A stretch of DNA of 64,000 nt from Candidatus Zhuqueibacterota bacterium. Lineage in GTDB: Bacteria; Zhuqueibacterota; Zhuqueibacteria; Residuimicrobiales; Krinioviventaceae. A model generated the notes under the pieces. It worked only from the letters and a program-made list of their open reading frames with translations, searched no databases and was not told the origin of the DNA. Location of the stretch: positions 1 to 64,000 of the forward strand of contig JAFGKD010000014.1 of NCBI GenBank assembly GCA_016928775.1, in the 5' to 3' direction. The position numbers were made by a program, and so were the translations under genes. Of this stretch, positions 44,218-53,152 are shown piece by piece; the stretch's first letter is position 1; every line of letters starts with the position of its first letter.

Positions 44218-45249
44218 ATGAATAGCAAACTGGCAGTGATAAAATCTCCCTCCGGTGTGCCGCATGTTAAAATAAGCGGCAGAACATTCATCATTAAAAT
44301 TTACTATTTTATAAAGCCACTCCTGCCACGATGGTTTCAGCTTTTGGTTCGCCATATCATCGCGATGCGAAAACGAAACTTGTCTCATAGTATCTGGCCT
44401 GTTCATGATGGCGCCGGCACGCCGCCCATCGACTGGCACGGCTGGCCGCTGCAAAAAAGATTTGCCCTTGTGCTAACTCATGATGTCGATACCGCGAAAG
44501 GATATGAGAGAATCTACGATTTATTCCAATTGGAAAAAGCGATGGGATTGCGGTCCTCATTTAATTTTGTCCCGGAGAAATATAACATCGATAGGCGAGA
44601 TTTGTGTGAAATCAAAAGACAGGGTTTTGAAGTTGGAGTGCATGGCTTGAAGCATGATGGTAAACTGTTCAAAAATTACAAAACCTTTATCGAGCGTGCC
44701 GCGAAAATCAATATGTATCTCAACGAATGGAAGGCGCAAGGATTCCGGGCGCCTTGCATGCACCATAACCTTGAATGGATGTTGGCGTTGAATATCAAAT
44801 ATGATGCGTCAACCTTTGACACTGATCCATTTGAACCGCAGCCAGATGGAGTGGGTACTATTTTCCCATTCATCGTCAAAGGAATTTCTGGGCAGCATGA
44901 TTATGTCGAATTGCCTTATACATTACCCCAGGACTGTACATTGTTTGTCATTCTTAAGGAGAAGAATATCAACATCTGGAAGCGTAAATTGGACTGGATT
45001 GTGGAGAACGGCGGCATGGCATTGGTGATTACCCATCCTGATTATATGAATTTTAATGAGAAAAAATTAGCTGCGGGTGAATATCCGGCCTGTTATTATT
45101 TCGATTTTCTGCAATACATCATCCATAGTTACCATGATCAGTTTTGGCATGTATTGCCGGGAGATATAGCTTCTTTTTGGTTGAACAGGGCGTATCAAGT
45201 GCGCACAAGAGAACCTGTTCTGGCGATGGAGCCTTTTCAGGCGGCATAG
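44218..45249 (+). CDS. Polysaccharide deacetylase-family protein
   Basis: 343-residue NodB-type carbohydrate esterase 4-like protein. LTHDVD around residue 87 gives the first metal aspartates, and GVHGLKHDG supplies the histidines. A hydrophobic/basic N-terminus without a clear cleavable signal suggests cytoplasmic or membrane-associated action. It probably removes acetyl groups from amino sugars of the polymer or its precursors. The stop codon lies inside the first ten bases of tRNA-Cys. Confidence 0.85.
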   Translation: MNSKLAVIKSPSGVPHVKISGRTFIIKIYYFIKPLLPRWFQLLVRHIIAMRKRNLSHSIWPVHDGAGTPPIDWHGWPLQKRFALVLTHDVDTAKGYERIYDLFQLEKAMGLRSSFNFVPEKYNIDRRDLCEIKRQGFEVGVHGLKHDGKLFKNYKTFIERAAKINMYLNEWKAQGFRAPCMHHNLEWMLALNIKYDASTFDTDPFEPQPDGVGTIFPFIVKGISGQHDYVELPYTLPQDCTLFVILKEKNINIWKRKLDWIVENGGMALVITHPDYMNFNEKKLAAGEYPACYYFDFLQYIIHSYHDQFWHVLPGDIASFWLNRAYQVRTREPVLAMEPFQAA

Positions 45250-45310
45250 CCAAGTGGTAAGGCCACGGTCTGCAAAACCGTGTTCACTGGTTCGATTCCA
45301 GTTGCCGCCT
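45240..45310 (+). tRNA. tRNA-Cys (anticodon GCA)
   Basis: 71-nt cloverleaf. The acceptor GGCGGCA pairs with TGCCGCC and the discriminator is U, as required for cysteine tRNAs. The D-arm contains AGTGGTAAGGC, the anticodon stem-loop is ACGGT-CTGCAAA-ACCGT (anticodon GCA), and the T-arm is ACTGG-TTCGATT-CCAGT. CCA is not encoded. Its first ten bases overlap the end of the deacetylase gene, so it is probably processed from the operon transcript. Confidence 0.97.
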
Positions 45311-45312
45311 CT

Positions 45313-45480
45313 GGTATCGACGTATTTGTTGCTGGCGTCGGTAGCGGTGGCACAATAGGAGGGTTTGGGAGATTTTTAAAGGAAAAAAATCCCAATATCA
45401 AAATCATTCAATAAAAATATTGTGACTGTGTTGGCTGATCGGGCAGAAAGATATTTTAGCACCAGCTTACTTTGGGCAAA
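45313..45480 (+). pseudogene. Cysteine synthase (CysK) remnant
   Basis: Two decayed pieces of an O-acetylserine sulfhydrylase lie directly after tRNA-Cys. Piece 1 (45313-45414) encodes [20 protein letters not shown] plus 13 more residues ending in TAA; it contains the PLP-phosphate loop GSGGTIGG. Piece 2 (from 45419, another frame) encodes IVTVLADRAERYFSTSLLW, matching the CysK C-terminus (VLPDSGERYLST). About 100 residues that should lie between them, and the N-terminal half, are missing. The fragment cannot make an enzyme. Confidence 0.85.
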
Positions 45481-45506
45481 GGCAAAATTAATCCCCAAAA
45501 TAAATT

Positions 45507-46541
45507 ATGGGATACAAGATAGAAATAATAAACCCACTCGATGAACCTGAATGGGACCAGATCGTACTATCAACGTGCAATTATTCATTCTTTCATTCAT
45601 CCGCTTGGGCAAATGTGCTCAGTGATTCCTATCGATATAGGCCGCTCTATTTTACGATCTCGACACAGAACGACTTTTCGGCACTCCCGTTCATGGAAAT
45701 TAAGAGTTCTATAACCGGAACAAGAGGAATATCACTGCCGTTCTCCGATTATTGTGATCCGCTGTTTACCCAGTCGATCGATATGAATGAAATTTTAAAT
45801 TTTTTGATCACCTCCGGGAAAAAAGCCAGCTGGAAATATTTTGAAATCAGAGCAAGCAACAATTTTTTTGAGGCTTTAAAGCCCTCAAAACAATTCTATC
45901 ATCATGTGTTGAGATTGTCCAATAATGAAAATGATATTTTAGCAAAATTTAGAAGCAGTACGCGTCGCAATATTGACAAGGCAATCCGATGTGGCGTCAA
46001 GACTAAAATTGGCAATTCGGCGCATGACATTGTCGACTATTATCGCCTCCATTGCAAAACCAGAAAATATCATGGATTACCCCCGCAACCATTCAAGTTT
46101 TTCCGCAATATTTTCAAATTTATCCTGTCAAATAATTTGGGCATAATTGTCCTGGCAACATATAACAACAAGTGTATCGCAGGCAATGTATATTTTCACT
46201 TTGGTAAAAAAGCCTATTATAAATATGGCGCATCTGACAGGAAATATCAACACTTTAGGGCGTCAAATCTTGTGATGTGGGAAGCCATAAAATATTACAT
46301 ACAAAATTCTTATGAGAGTCTCTGTTTTGGCCGAACTGACCTTGATGATCAAGGTTTGCTGCAATATAAAAATGGCTGGGGTGCTGAATGCACGATGCTA
46401 AAGTATTACAAATATGACTTGAAGAATGACCGATTCATGGATGAAAAATTGATAACAAATAAGACAGTGAATATTTTTAAGCATTTCCCAATGCTACTGC
46501 TGCGAATGATCGGATTGTTGTTATATAGACACATGGGGTAG
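45507..46541 (+). CDS. FemAB-like acyltransferase 1
   Basis: 344-residue double-GNAT-fold protein of the FemAB/lipid II aminoacyltransferase-like superfamily. Recognisable parts are the N-terminal SFFHSSAWANVL, the central basic RSSTRRNIDKAI, and the C-terminal YKYGASDRKYQHFRASNLVMWEAI with FGRTDLDDQGLLQYKNGWG. FemAB-like proteins of exopolysaccharide loci are thought to transfer an acyl or aminoacyl group to the glycan rather than build peptidoglycan bridges. It is the first intact gene after tRNA-Cys and the CysK remnant. Two paralogues follow at 47491 and 54054. Confidence 0.82.
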   Translation: MGYKIEIINPLDEPEWDQIVLSTCNYSFFHSSAWANVLSDSYRYRPLYFTISTQNDFSALPFMEIKSSITGTRGISLPFSDYCDPLFTQSIDMNEILNFLITSGKKASWKYFEIRASNNFFEALKPSKQFYHHVLRLSNNENDILAKFRSSTRRNIDKAIRCGVKTKIGNSAHDIVDYYRLHCKTRKYHGLPPQPFKFFRNIFKFILSNNLGIIVLATYNNKCIAGNVYFHFGKKAYYKYGASDRKYQHFRASNLVMWEAIKYYIQNSYESLCFGRTDLDDQGLLQYKNGWGAECTMLKYYKYDLKNDRFMDEKLITNKTVNIFKHFPMLLLRMIGLLLYRHMG

Positions 46542-46546
46542 GAGAG

Positions 46547-47467
46547 ATGCGTTTTTTGAGCAAGCTTTTTTCTCATAGATTGCGCCGGGGTGATATCGTC
46601 ACCGTCTTGCCGTTTAAAGAGATATTAAAAACATTGGACCAGCATGGTCAGCTGGACAACATGCCATTCATGCCGGAAATGCAACGATTTTGTGGCAGTA
46701 CTTTTCAGGTCGCGCGACGGGCAAATTATGTGTGCGTTGATGGCGATGGCATGCGAGGACTCGAGCATACGGTTTTTTTAGAAAATATGTATTGTGATGG
46801 CTCGGCGCACGATGGCTGCCAAAAATCCTGCACAATCTTCTGGAAAGAAGCATGGCTAAAGTCCTCTAATTCTACATCGGCGCCGAACAAAAAAGAGATG
46901 ATGAGCGGTTCTCAAAAGTTGAAGACACGCAATGAGCAGTCAAACAGGTATATCTGTCAATCAACCAGACTGGCGGCCTCGAGCTGTTTATTGACACCTC
47001 TTTTAAAGGCTAAATTTCTGCTGAAGGAGTTTTTTTCAGGAAATCAACGAATAGATAAATTTATCATCAATTTTTGTTATTTCCTTCATTACAAGCTGTC
47101 AAAAAAATCAACAAATTCTGTGTGCCGAATTGTACGCGGTCATGCCGAATCGGCGCCACGCGTCTCTTTGAACTTGCATAGCAGCGATCTGGTCGAGGTA
47201 AAAAGCCTGGAAGACATAACTGACACTGTCGATACCGACGGTAAAAATCATGGTCTTGTATTCACCTCGGAGATGCATCATTTTTGTGGTCAGCGCTATA
47301 AAGTGCTGGGCAGACTGGATAAAATGGTGTCGGAGAAAAGCGGGAAAATGGTCACATTAAAAGATACTGTGCTTTTAGAGAATGTTCATTGCTACGGCAA
47401 TTGTAAATTCGGCTGCGCTCGCCGACTTTTTCATTACTGGCGAGAAATCTGGTTGAAGAAAATCTGA
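46547..47467 (+). CDS. Tandem cysteine-rich domain protein of unknown function
   Basis: 306-residue protein containing the same domain twice, at about 14-106 and 209-306, joined by a basic, low-conservation linker. Each copy shows an acidic/hydrophobic lead (I/L-V-x-V...), FxPEMxxFCG or FTSEMHHFCG, a basic stretch, then xFLENMYC or LLENVHC, a second cysteine pair and WREIWLKK or WKEAWLKS. Conserved cysteines (C49, C83, C91, C95 in copy 1) suggest metal binding or a redox role. I recall single-copy proteins of this kind in other bacteria, all without known function. Good RBS (AGGAGAG). It lies between two FemAB-like genes. Confidence 0.72.
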   Translation: MRFLSKLFSHRLRRGDIVTVLPFKEILKTLDQHGQLDNMPFMPEMQRFCGSTFQVARRANYVCVDGDGMRGLEHTVFLENMYCDGSAHDGCQKSCTIFWKEAWLKSSNSTSAPNKKEMMSGSQKLKTRNEQSNRYICQSTRLAASSCLLTPLLKAKFLLKEFFSGNQRIDKFIINFCYFLHYKLSKKSTNSVCRIVRGHAESAPRVSLNLHSSDLVEVKSLEDITDTVDTDGKNHGLVFTSEMHHFCGQRYKVLGRLDKMVSEKSGKMVTLKDTVLLENVHCYGNCKFGCARRLFHYWREIWLKKI

Positions 47468-47490
47468 AACTTTTTAATATCCTTAAAAAT

Positions 47491-48570
47491 ATGGCAGCGC
47501 AAGAAAATAAAATCAGCATCATCGATCCTTCTCAGGATAACATGTGGGATGAATTTGTGGCGCAACATCCCAACGGATGGCTTTGTCATCTTGCGGGATG
47601 GAAGCAGCTTTTAGAAATGAGTTTTTCGCATATCAAAGGCTATTATATTGTCAAGTACAAAAAGTCGAACAACAGCATATGCGCCGGTTTGCCGATTTAT
47701 TTTGTCAAAAGTTTATTGACCGGCAAACGACTGGTGAGCGCTCCCTTTGCCACGCTTTTTGATCCATTATACTCGTCCGAAGGGGATAAAGCGTTGCTCT
47801 CCGATGCCGTTATTCAATTGCGCCGGCAGTGCAAAGCATCTTTTATCGAGATCAGGAGCTTTCAATCAACTGGATTTGCAAATGATCAACGGTTTTCCAG
47901 CAGTTGTTTTTTCAGACATCATTATCTTGAGCTTAATGAAGAACCAGAATTATTAAAGAGGCGATTTCATCGCACGTGTGTACGCCAGCGCATAAATCGA
48001 TCTCTCGATAGCCATATTTCGCTCAAATTGTGCGAAAACGAAAAAGATGTGGCGGAGTTTTATGCGCTCTATCTCATCACCAGAATAAGGACCAATCTTC
48101 CGCCAATGCCGTATCGATTTTTTAAGCTCTTATGGGAAATTTTTTATCCCGCCGGCAATATGTCCATTCTTTTGGCACAACATGAACACCAATCAGTAGC
48201 CGGCATGATTTTATTCAAGTTTAAAAAGCGCGTTTCTGCAGAATTCGCTGCCTCGGATGAACGATACAAAGATAAAAGTCCAAATCATTTTTTATTTTGG
48301 CATGCCATTAACCTGGCGTATAAAGAAGGTTATAGCATCTTTGATTTCGGCAGGACCTCTGTACACAATCAAAGTTTACTCGATTTTAAAAGTCACTGGG
48401 GTACGCTGACGCTTGATTTGACTAATTATATGCACAATGGACAGACAAAATGTGATGTGAAATCATCTGAAGACAAGTTGAGCTATAAAATCGCAAAAAA
48501 AGTCAATCACTATATTCCCCGCTGGGCCTACCCGGCATTTGGTGAATTTTGCTATCGGCATCTGGGATAA
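47491..48570 (+). CDS. FemAB-like acyltransferase 2
   Basis: 359-residue paralogue of the FemAB-like protein at 45507, with the same plan: WLCHLAGWKQLLEM near the N-terminus, a basic segment TCVRQRINRSL in the middle and FAASDERYKDKSPNHFLFWHAI plus FDFGRTSVHNQSLLDFKSHWG near the C-terminus. No RBS is clear at this start, 23 bp after the preceding gene. Presumed glycan-decorating transferase of the exopolysaccharide pathway; donor and acceptor unknown. Confidence 0.8.
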   Translation: MAAQENKISIIDPSQDNMWDEFVAQHPNGWLCHLAGWKQLLEMSFSHIKGYYIVKYKKSNNSICAGLPIYFVKSLLTGKRLVSAPFATLFDPLYSSEGDKALLSDAVIQLRRQCKASFIEIRSFQSTGFANDQRFSSSCFFRHHYLELNEEPELLKRRFHRTCVRQRINRSLDSHISLKLCENEKDVAEFYALYLITRIRTNLPPMPYRFFKLLWEIFYPAGNMSILLAQHEHQSVAGMILFKFKKRVSAEFAASDERYKDKSPNHFLFWHAINLAYKEGYSIFDFGRTSVHNQSLLDFKSHWGTLTLDLTNYMHNGQTKCDVKSSEDKLSYKIAKKVNHYIPRWAYPAFGEFCYRHLG

Positions 48571-48581
48571 GTGCTCTCCTC

Positions 48582-49781
48582 ATGTTAGACGGTGCTCCTT
48601 ACATGACAAAACGGCGGATCTTTTTCCGAAACAATGGATTGTCACCTATTGATATTATCAAATGGTGGCGTTATCAAAAAAAATTAGACCTAAAATGGCC
48701 ACAGTTTGACAATCGTACAGTTATATTTACTTACCTCGGCAGAATTGGCAACGCTATGCTGTGCAAATTATGGCATATCCAAAGTGGTGATGAAATATTA
48801 GTGCCATCGTATAACTGTGGATCAGAAATCGATCCGTTTTTGTGCTTTGGTATGAAAGCTATGATGTATCGTGTCGATAGCAAGTTGAACATTGATATTG
48901 ACGATCTGCGGAAGCGTATCAGCAAAAGAACAAAAATAATATATGTCACCCACTATTTCGGCTGGCCGCAACATTTAGCTGACATTGCCATCTTTTGTGA
49001 GGAGCACCATCTTTTTTTGATCGAAGATTGTGCGTTATCCCTATTCAGCAATTCTTCTGAAGGTCCGATTGGGCGTCTCGGCGATGCGGCGATTTTTAGT
49101 TTTAGAAAAACACTGCCCGTACCTGATGGTGCTGCATTGGTTTTGCAATCAAACAGTATGATACAATCTTTGCCCGAAACACACCCTGCTTTTCGAACAA
49201 CAGCCAAAGAAGTTGCCCCCTATATTGTTCGATGGCTCATACACTCGATGCAAAATAGAGCGCTCTTGTCAAATGCTATTTTCTTTCTCGATCAATTATT
49301 TGCTCACAATGATGCGCAGCACTTGCAATCCGATAATTTGGACATGCCGAAAGATTATTATTTTTCTGAACATGTATTGCCCCTGACTATATCTTGTCTC
49401 TCTTCAGCGATTTTGCGCACAATAGATCCGGAAGAGGTCTTTATCCAACGGAGAAAAAATTATCACCAGTTGTATGAAGGACTTGCTGATATTGATACGG
49501 CGAAACCATTGTCGGGAGCTTTGCCGGAGGGTGTATGCCCGCTTCTCATGCCGCTTGTCGTTCCCGATGTATTTAAATGGCAGCGCGAGCTCCGTCGATT
49601 GGGTATAAAAGCCATTCGCTGGTGGGAAGGATTCAATAAAAAGTTAGATTGGGGAGAATTCCCGGAGGCAAAGAAATTAAAAAATGAATTATTGGTTTTG
49701 CCGGTGCATCACTATTTGACGAGTGACGATATAAATTATATGATTCATTGTCTCCACATGACCGCGACCGCACAAAGTTGA
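48582..49781 (+). CDS. DegT/DnrJ/EryC1-family sugar aminotransferase 1
   Basis: 399-residue PLP enzyme predicted to make an amino-sugar nucleotide. Fold-type I features include VPSYNCGSEID, IEDCALS and the PLP-lysine segment FSFRKTLPVPDGA (K176). The sequence around the lysine differs from the common FSFxxxKxxxxGEGG form, so it belongs to a divergent subgroup. ATG 48582 is chosen because it lies after the upstream stop; ATG 48603 is also possible, and neither has a strong RBS. Its product would be a natural substrate for the deacetylases or FemAB-like enzymes. Confidence 0.8.
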   Translation: MLDGAPYMTKRRIFFRNNGLSPIDIIKWWRYQKKLDLKWPQFDNRTVIFTYLGRIGNAMLCKLWHIQSGDEILVPSYNCGSEIDPFLCFGMKAMMYRVDSKLNIDIDDLRKRISKRTKIIYVTHYFGWPQHLADIAIFCEEHHLFLIEDCALSLFSNSSEGPIGRLGDAAIFSFRKTLPVPDGAALVLQSNSMIQSLPETHPAFRTTAKEVAPYIVRWLIHSMQNRALLSNAIFFLDQLFAHNDAQHLQSDNLDMPKDYYFSEHVLPLTISCLSSAILRTIDPEEVFIQRRKNYHQLYEGLADIDTAKPLSGALPEGVCPLLMPLVVPDVFKWQRELRRLGIKAIRWWEGFNKKLDWGEFPEAKKLKNELLVLPVHHYLTSDDINYMIHCLHMTATAQS

Positions 49782-49798
49782 GAGAGCGTATTACCGGC

Positions 49799-50911
49799 AT
49801 GAAAAAAATATGGATCGATCTCGACAATTCTCCCCATGTGCCGTTTTTTTCTCCGATTACAGCAGAACTGCAACGACGTGGATATAAGCTTGTACTGACG
49901 GCGCGAAATGCCTACCAGGTTAAATAATTACTCCAGGTCTATTCAATGCAGGCTTTTCTCATCGGTCGACACTATGGAAAACATAAATTATTTAAAATTA
50001 TTGGCTGTCTTTACCGTTTGCTGCAATTGGCGCCCACTATCTTGAAGGAGAAACCGGATGCCGCTGTTTCGCACGGCTCACGAAGCATGCTATTCCTGGC
50101 GAAAATATTAAGGATACCATTGATCACTCTATATGATTATGAATATGGCCAGACGCTGCCCTTCATTAAACCGGATTTATTGATTACGCCGGATATTGTT
50201 TCGTATGTCCCCTTTTATGCGACAAATGTCTTGAAATATAATGGGATTAAAGAGGATGTTTATGTCCCTTTTTTCACACCGAATGCAAAGATAAAATCTG
50301 ACTTTAACATAGATGATCGGTCCATCGTCGTCACCCTGCGGCCACCGGCAACTGAAGCGCATTATCACAACTCGGATAGCGAATTACTTTTTGACGAGGT
50401 CATCAATTTCTTATCCGAAAAAAAAGATATAACAATGGTGGTATTGCCGCGGAATAACAAACAGGCGGAGGAGATCAGGAAGAAATGGGCTGGCATGTAT
50501 AAAGAGGGCAAAATGATCATTCCGCTGCATGCACTTGATGGACTCAATATCGTTTGGCATTCAGATGTGCTCATTAGCGGCGGGGGGACGATGAACCGTG
50601 AAGCGGCGGCACTGGGTGTGCCGGTCTATAGTATATTTCGCGGTAAAAAGGGTGCGGTTGATTTATTTTTAGAAGAAGAGGGGAAACTCTTTTTCATTGA
50701 AAATAGCCATGATATTCGTAATAAAATAATATTGAAAAAACGAAGTAGAACTGCCGGCTTGCCTCATACAAACAATAAAGTGTTAGAGCAAATTATCAGT
50801 TTTATCATACTCTTTCTTGAAAAACCGGCTGAAATTAAAAGTTATCAGAGTGAGACGGTGCAATTCTATAAACATCTCTCGCTCAACTTGAAGAAAAAAC
50901 ATGCCGTTTGA
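49799..50911 (+). pseudogene. DUF354-like gene interrupted by one in-frame stop
   Basis: The intact product would be 370 residues, the usual length for DUF354 (MGT/UDP-GlcNAc-2-epimerase-like GT-B) proteins of polysaccharide loci. The reading frame begins MKKIWIDLDNSPHVPFF at 49799, hits TAA at 49925-49927, and continues in the same frame with LLQVYSMQAFLIGRHYGKHK to 50911. The C-terminal part has SGGGTMNREAAALGVPVY, the nucleotide-sugar/phosphate loop of this fold. A single base change (for example G to T in GAA) explains it. The downstream part has an ATG at 49946 but would lack the N-terminal Rossmann half. Nonsense mutation or sequencing error. Confidence 0.8.
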
Positions 50912-52157
50912 TCGTGTGCCAAATCGTTATTTTATACATGATCTATCGCATCGTATGCCACAGAATGCTGAATTAAGCACAACGGCAGGGCCAGCGCAGC
51001 GGGATGACATCATCGCCATATTAGAAAAGAGCAGACTACAGTTGGAAAAATGGATTGAGCACGCTTTTTATAAAGGGTATGAGCCTTTTGATGGTTTATC
51101 CTCGTTTTTGCGATTATTGACGTTTAATCATCCTTTTGCTGAAAGGATACTCATCCAACTTGTGCGGCAATGTCCGGTGAATATTCGACCAATCATCGGC
51201 ATCAAACCGCACGAATCGACCAAAGGGCGTGCTTATATGGCCGCCGGCTATCTCCATATGTTCGTGCGGACCGGCAATCAACATTATAAAACTCAAGCGA
51301 TCGCGTGTCTTGATTGGCTCATGGACAATAAATCTCCCGGTTATGCTGATTATTGCTGGGGAAATCACTTTGACTGGACAAATCGGCAAGGTCGATTACC
51401 CAAATTTGAGCCAACCATAGTGTGGACAAGTCTGATTGGCCAGACATTTCTGGATGCCTATGAAATATTGGGAGAAAAAAAATACCTCGACGTAACGACC
51501 AGTATCTGTGAGTGGATTTTAGCTTTGCCGCGCGAGAAGACAAATTCCGGCACCTGCTTGAGCTACGTCGCGTTTGAGCAAAGCTCGATCCACAATTCAA
51601 ATTTGTTAGGGGCTGCGATGTTGGCAAGAGCCGCAAAATATACACATGAAAAAGCGGCTTTGGCCGTGGCGAAAGAGGCGGTTCGTTATAGCTGTACCCG
51701 GCAATTGACCAACGGCGCTTGGTATTATGGCGAAGCGCCGATGCACCACTGGATTGATAATTTTCACACTTGTTATAACCTGGACAGTTTGAAATATTAT
51801 TTTGAGCAGACGAATGATGCTACAGTTTTAAAAAATATACAGTTGGGATTCACTTTTCTGATACAGAATTTTTTTGAAAAAGATGGGATGCCAAAATATT
51901 ATCCTCATCGGATATATCCTATCGATATTCAATGCGCTTCGCAAGCAATCGAGACATTGGCCAATTACACAGCATACGATGAGTTATCTCTGAGATTATC
52001 GCTCAAGGTCGCGTTGTGGACGATAAAAAACATGCAGGACAAGTCAGGATATTTTTACTATCGACAATTACCGCGGATCAAAGTAAAAATCCCCATGCTG
52101 CATTGGGGGCAAGCGACGATGTATAAAGCGTTGACTCGGTTGCTGACAAAAATATGA
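50901..52157 (+). CDS. Exopolysaccharide-associated alpha/alpha-barrel protein
   Basis: 418-residue, mostly helical protein with six-hairpin glycosidase character: repeated helical pairs containing GRAYMAAGYLHMF, FDWTNRQGRLPKFEPTIVW, CLSYVAF and LTNGAWYYGEAPMHHWIDNFHT. Relatives in polysaccharide loci are often mislabelled delta-aminolevulinic acid dehydratase; I see no such enzyme here. It could be a glycan lyase, epimerase or hydrolase; WIDNFHT carries acidic and histidine residues suited to catalysis. It overlaps the interrupted DUF354 gene by 11 bases and the next gene by four. Confidence 0.72.
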   Translation: MPFDRVPNRYFIHDLSHRMPQNAELSTTAGPAQRDDIIAILEKSRLQLEKWIEHAFYKGYEPFDGLSSFLRLLTFNHPFAERILIQLVRQCPVNIRPIIGIKPHESTKGRAYMAAGYLHMFVRTGNQHYKTQAIACLDWLMDNKSPGYADYCWGNHFDWTNRQGRLPKFEPTIVWTSLIGQTFLDAYEILGEKKYLDVTTSICEWILALPREKTNSGTCLSYVAFEQSSIHNSNLLGAAMLARAAKYTHEKAALAVAKEAVRYSCTRQLTNGAWYYGEAPMHHWIDNFHTCYNLDSLKYYFEQTNDATVLKNIQLGFTFLIQNFFEKDGMPKYYPHRIYPIDIQCASQAIETLANYTAYDELSLRLSLKVALWTIKNMQDKSGYFYYRQLPRIKVKIPMLHWGQATMYKALTRLLTKI

Positions 52158-53149
52158 TCGTCTGTATCTTTACAATAGATTATGAACTTTACGGCAATGG
52201 AGACGGCAATCTGTATCAACAGGTTTATGAACCGGCGGAGAGACTACAACAAATATTTCTCAGCCGCAATGCTCGTTTTGTCACTTTTGTTGAAGTCGCC
52301 GAGCTGGAGATCATCGAGGCACACGGCACGGACTCTGCTATTGATAAGGTAAAAAAGCAACTGCGGGATTTGTATAAAAACGGATTTGAGATTGGGCTGC
52401 ATGTGCATCCGCAGTGGTACAACGCTCGCTATGACCAGGGCCACTGGCAGCTCGATGAGTTTGAGTACAACCTGTGTGCCTTGCCAAAAGATCGCATCGA
52501 GCACATCATCAATCGTGCCATTAACTATTTGCGAAAAGTATTAAACCAGCCTGATTACATCCCGCTTTGTTTCCGCAACAGTAACTGGCTGTTTCAGCCG
52601 TCGCAAGACCTTGCCGGTCTATTGGTCGATCAAGGCATAAAAGTGGATTCTTCCGTTTATAAAGGTGGTTTTCAGCACAAGCACCACTTGGATTACCGAA
52701 GAGCGCTCAAAAACGGCTATTTTTGGAAATTCGCGCGGGATGTGAATATTCCGGATCCTAGTGCACAACTGTTGGAAATCCCCACATATTCGCGAATGGT
52801 TTACACCTGGCAGTTGCTCAGCCAAAAGCGTATGCGGATTCAGCAACAGGCTTCAGCAGGTTATCCTTTAAAAGCGAAACTGGATCGCCTTACCGACTTT
52901 TTACATGTACGACAACCTTTGAAATTGGATTTCTGCCGCCTGACCATAAAAGAATTGGTGCATATGTTTGATCGGGTGTTGAAAGATGAAAAAAAAGCTC
53001 CCGAATCATTCAAGCCTATCGTCGCGATCGGGCATACGAAAGATCTGCAAGATTATGCTACAATCGAGGCATTTCTTGCATACTTGCAAAAGCATGAGAT
53101 AGCTCTGTCTACTTTTGGCCATATTTATGATCGATGCGGATTGAGTTGA
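52154..53149 (+). CDS. Polysaccharide deacetylase-like protein, second copy
   Basis: 331-residue protein with a NodB-like core: FTIDYE at 6-11 (metal aspartate) and GLHVHPQW with H83 and H85. It lacks a signal peptide, so likely cytoplasmic. Overlap ATGA with the preceding gene shows co-translation. Of a different subgroup from the copies at 44218 and 60837. Predicted to de-N-acetylate a sugar of the repeat unit or its lipid-linked form. Confidence 0.78.
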   Translation: MIVCIFTIDYELYGNGDGNLYQQVYEPAERLQQIFLSRNARFVTFVEVAELEIIEAHGTDSAIDKVKKQLRDLYKNGFEIGLHVHPQWYNARYDQGHWQLDEFEYNLCALPKDRIEHIINRAINYLRKVLNQPDYIPLCFRNSNWLFQPSQDLAGLLVDQGIKVDSSVYKGGFQHKHHLDYRRALKNGYFWKFARDVNIPDPSAQLLEIPTYSRMVYTWQLLSQKRMRIQQQASAGYPLKAKLDRLTDFLHVRQPLKLDFCRLTIKELVHMFDRVLKDEKKAPESFKPIVAIGHTKDLQDYATIEAFLAYLQKHEIALSTFGHIYDRCGLS

Positions 53150-53152
53150 CAT

